The notes beneath the pieces were generated by a model, which saw only the letters and a list, made by a program, of their open reading frames with translations, ran no database searches and was not told the origin of the DNA. 16,126 bases of DNA from Porphyromonadaceae bacterium UBA4702 (GTDB lineage Bacteria > Bacteroidota > Bacteroidia > Bacteroidales > Muribaculaceae). This document shows, one piece after another, positions 15,440 through 16,126 of this stretch (position 1 is the first letter of the stretch; each line of letters starts with the position of its first letter). A program made the position numbers and the translations under genes. The stretch covers positions 1 to 16,126 of the forward strand of contig DHKE01000045.1 of NCBI GenBank assembly GCA_002404675.1. The letters are read 5' to 3'.

Positions 15440-15839
15440 TGGAGATGGAGGGACTTGAACCCTCGTCCAAACGCGGAATCAACAAGCTTTCTACATGCTT
15501 AGTCATTGACTTGTTTTTCGACCGACGGCAGGCTCACGACAACCAACCGGCAGCTTATCCCCTAAGTCTCGGAAGCGGCACGGGGCGGGCAGCTTCCTAT
15601 TTCCGAATTTCTTAGCACCACCTTATCCAAACGTCTCGGAACAGGGCAATGGGGTGATGTCTCGTCCGCACCACTGTGGAGCGGATAAAGGTGTCCTACT
15701 GTACTTCAGATCACGCAGCGAGAGCGTAGTTGTTATTTTCGCCAATTATAGGTCGATGCGTTGTGATTATAGAGCTTGCACATCAAAGCTCTGCATGCTT
15801 ACTTGCCGCTTCTACACGCTGTCAAAACCAGTCATCCCC
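15440..15839 (-). ncRNA. ssrA: tmRNA
   Basis: A one-piece transfer-messenger RNA of about 400 nt that rescues stalled ribosomes with SmpB and tags the unfinished protein. The 5' end GGGGATGACTGGTTTTGACAG (from 15839) pairs over 7 bp (G1-G7, with one G-U) with CATCTCC near the 3' end (15441-15447). The T-arm is GAGGG-TTCAAGT-CCCTC (15448-15464). The discriminator A is at 15440 and the following bases are CCG, so the CCA end is not encoded. The tag frame lies at 15711-15743. The segment AAGTAAGCATGCAGAGC near the 5' end is typical of bacterial tmRNA. A leftward promoter lies about 45 nt upstream and a hairpin downstream. Identification is essentially certain. Confidence 0.96.
15711..15743 (-). 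other. tmRNA proteolysis-tag reading frame
   Basis: GGC GAA AAT AAC AAC TAC GCT CTC GCT GCG TGA encodes GENNNYALAA and a stop, with GGC as the probable resume codon. The YALAA end is the protease-recognition signal shared by nearly all bacterial tags. There is one more Asn than in the GENNYALAA and GETNYALAA tags I recall from Porphyromonas and Bacteroides. Confidence 0.9.
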
Positions 15840-15885
15840 TTGTGTGTGAATGAACAGTCGGACTGTGTGCCGGCAATTCAGTACG

Positions 15886-15916
15886 CAAAGTTAGTGCTTT
15901 TATTTCAAACGGCAAA
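15886..15916 (-). promoter_or_regulatory. ssrA promoter
   Basis: On the minus strand there is TAACTTTG (15886-15893), an exact -7 box, with TTTG (15913-15916) 19 nt upstream. Transcription would begin near 15880, giving a precursor with about 40 nt to be trimmed from the mature 5' end at 15839. Confidence 0.75.
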
Positions 15917-16026
15917 GGAGGGGCTGTTTGATTTGTGTATATTTAACACCCTTCTCGGAGAGGAAAGCGGAAATTAGAGGGGTGTGTCGAAATGTACACA
16001 CTGCGTATGATTGATGTGTCAGGATA

Positions 16027-16102
16027 GGACACTGCGTGCCGTGTTCGAAGTGTAATTGGTTGATTTGGAGAGACTTGGTTGCGGACACGGCACGCCGTGT
16101 CC
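16027..16102. repeat. Pair of REP-like GC-rich palindromes
   Basis: GGACACGGC-AC-GCCGTGTCC (16083-16102) is a perfect 9-bp palindrome. A related, less perfect copy, GGACACTGCGTGCCGTGTTC, lies at 16027-16046, 36 nt away. They stand upstream of the ssrA promoter in a gene-free stretch (15840-16126) where I see no convincing coding sequence. Confidence 0.6.
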
Positions 16103-16126
16103 CTACTGGGCTGCGCATAAAAAATG

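Noticed and set aside
10806-15440. Defence cluster as an island integrated at the 3' end of ssrA
   Set aside because: ssrA 3' ends are common integration sites, but I saw no integrase gene and no second copy of the tmRNA 3' sequence, and housekeeping-type genes (creD, sanA) lie between.
15339-15506. N-terminal extension of the TPR/protease reading frame (MTKHVESLLIPRLDE...)
   Set aside because: Positions 15440-15506 lie inside the tmRNA gene and the rest includes the terminator hairpin; a proper signal peptide begins at 15338.
15900-16118. 72-codon open frame on the minus strand upstream of ssrA
   Set aside because: It overlaps the REP-like palindromes and the ssrA promoter, and shows no protein-like features.

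Overview
The window looks like a chromosome segment of a gut-type Bacteroidales bacterium, possibly Muribaculaceae. The family-level guess is inference. Direct support comes from several Bacteroidetes-style promoters (-7 box TAnnTTTG or a close variant, TTG/TTTG 19-21 nt upstream, little Shine-Dalgarno), a one-piece tmRNA whose tag ends in NYALAA, and creD-, sanA- and BspA-like genes.

Left edge (1-1141): an incomplete leucine-rich-repeat (BspA-like) gene runs leftward out of the window. A gene-free stretch of about 485 nt follows, holding its promoter, a probable rightward promoter, and two related hairpin repeats.

Centre (1142-10805, + strand): this is the main item, a compact five-gene cluster that looks like a composite type III restriction-modification or phage-defence island. 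In order it encodes a SNF2-type helicase with a degenerate phospholipase-D-like N-terminus, a DUF4391 protein, a type III-like adenine methyltransferase (Mod), a small four-helix-bundle protein, and a type III-like Res helicase/nuclease. The first two genes overlap by ATGA, and the next gap is only 23 nt. The likely logic is that Mod marks host DNA, Res translocates on and cuts unmarked DNA, and the first two proteins add a further remodelling or sensing step; that last part is inference. The cluster carries short ATTCCTAATTC/GAATTAGGAAT repeats. They lie in frame inside the helicase and the DUF4391 gene, and again in front of res. The four-helix-bundle gene sits inside its own near-perfect 20-nt inverted repeat. 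The middle of mod, covering its target-recognition region, is strikingly AT-rich compared with its ends, suggesting replacement of the specificity domain by recombination.

Right part (10806-15839, - strand): a strong hairpin separates the defence cluster from leftward housekeeping genes. These are creD (inner-membrane protein), sanA (DUF218 envelope protein), a secreted TPR/retropepsin-like protein, and the tmRNA gene ssrA. creD, sanA and ssrA each have a good Bacteroidetes promoter. The TPR gene starts about 100 nt downstream of ssrA, just past a GC-rich hairpin, with no obvious promoter in that gap. The last ~290 nt hold the ssrA promoter and a pair of REP-like GC-rich palindromes.
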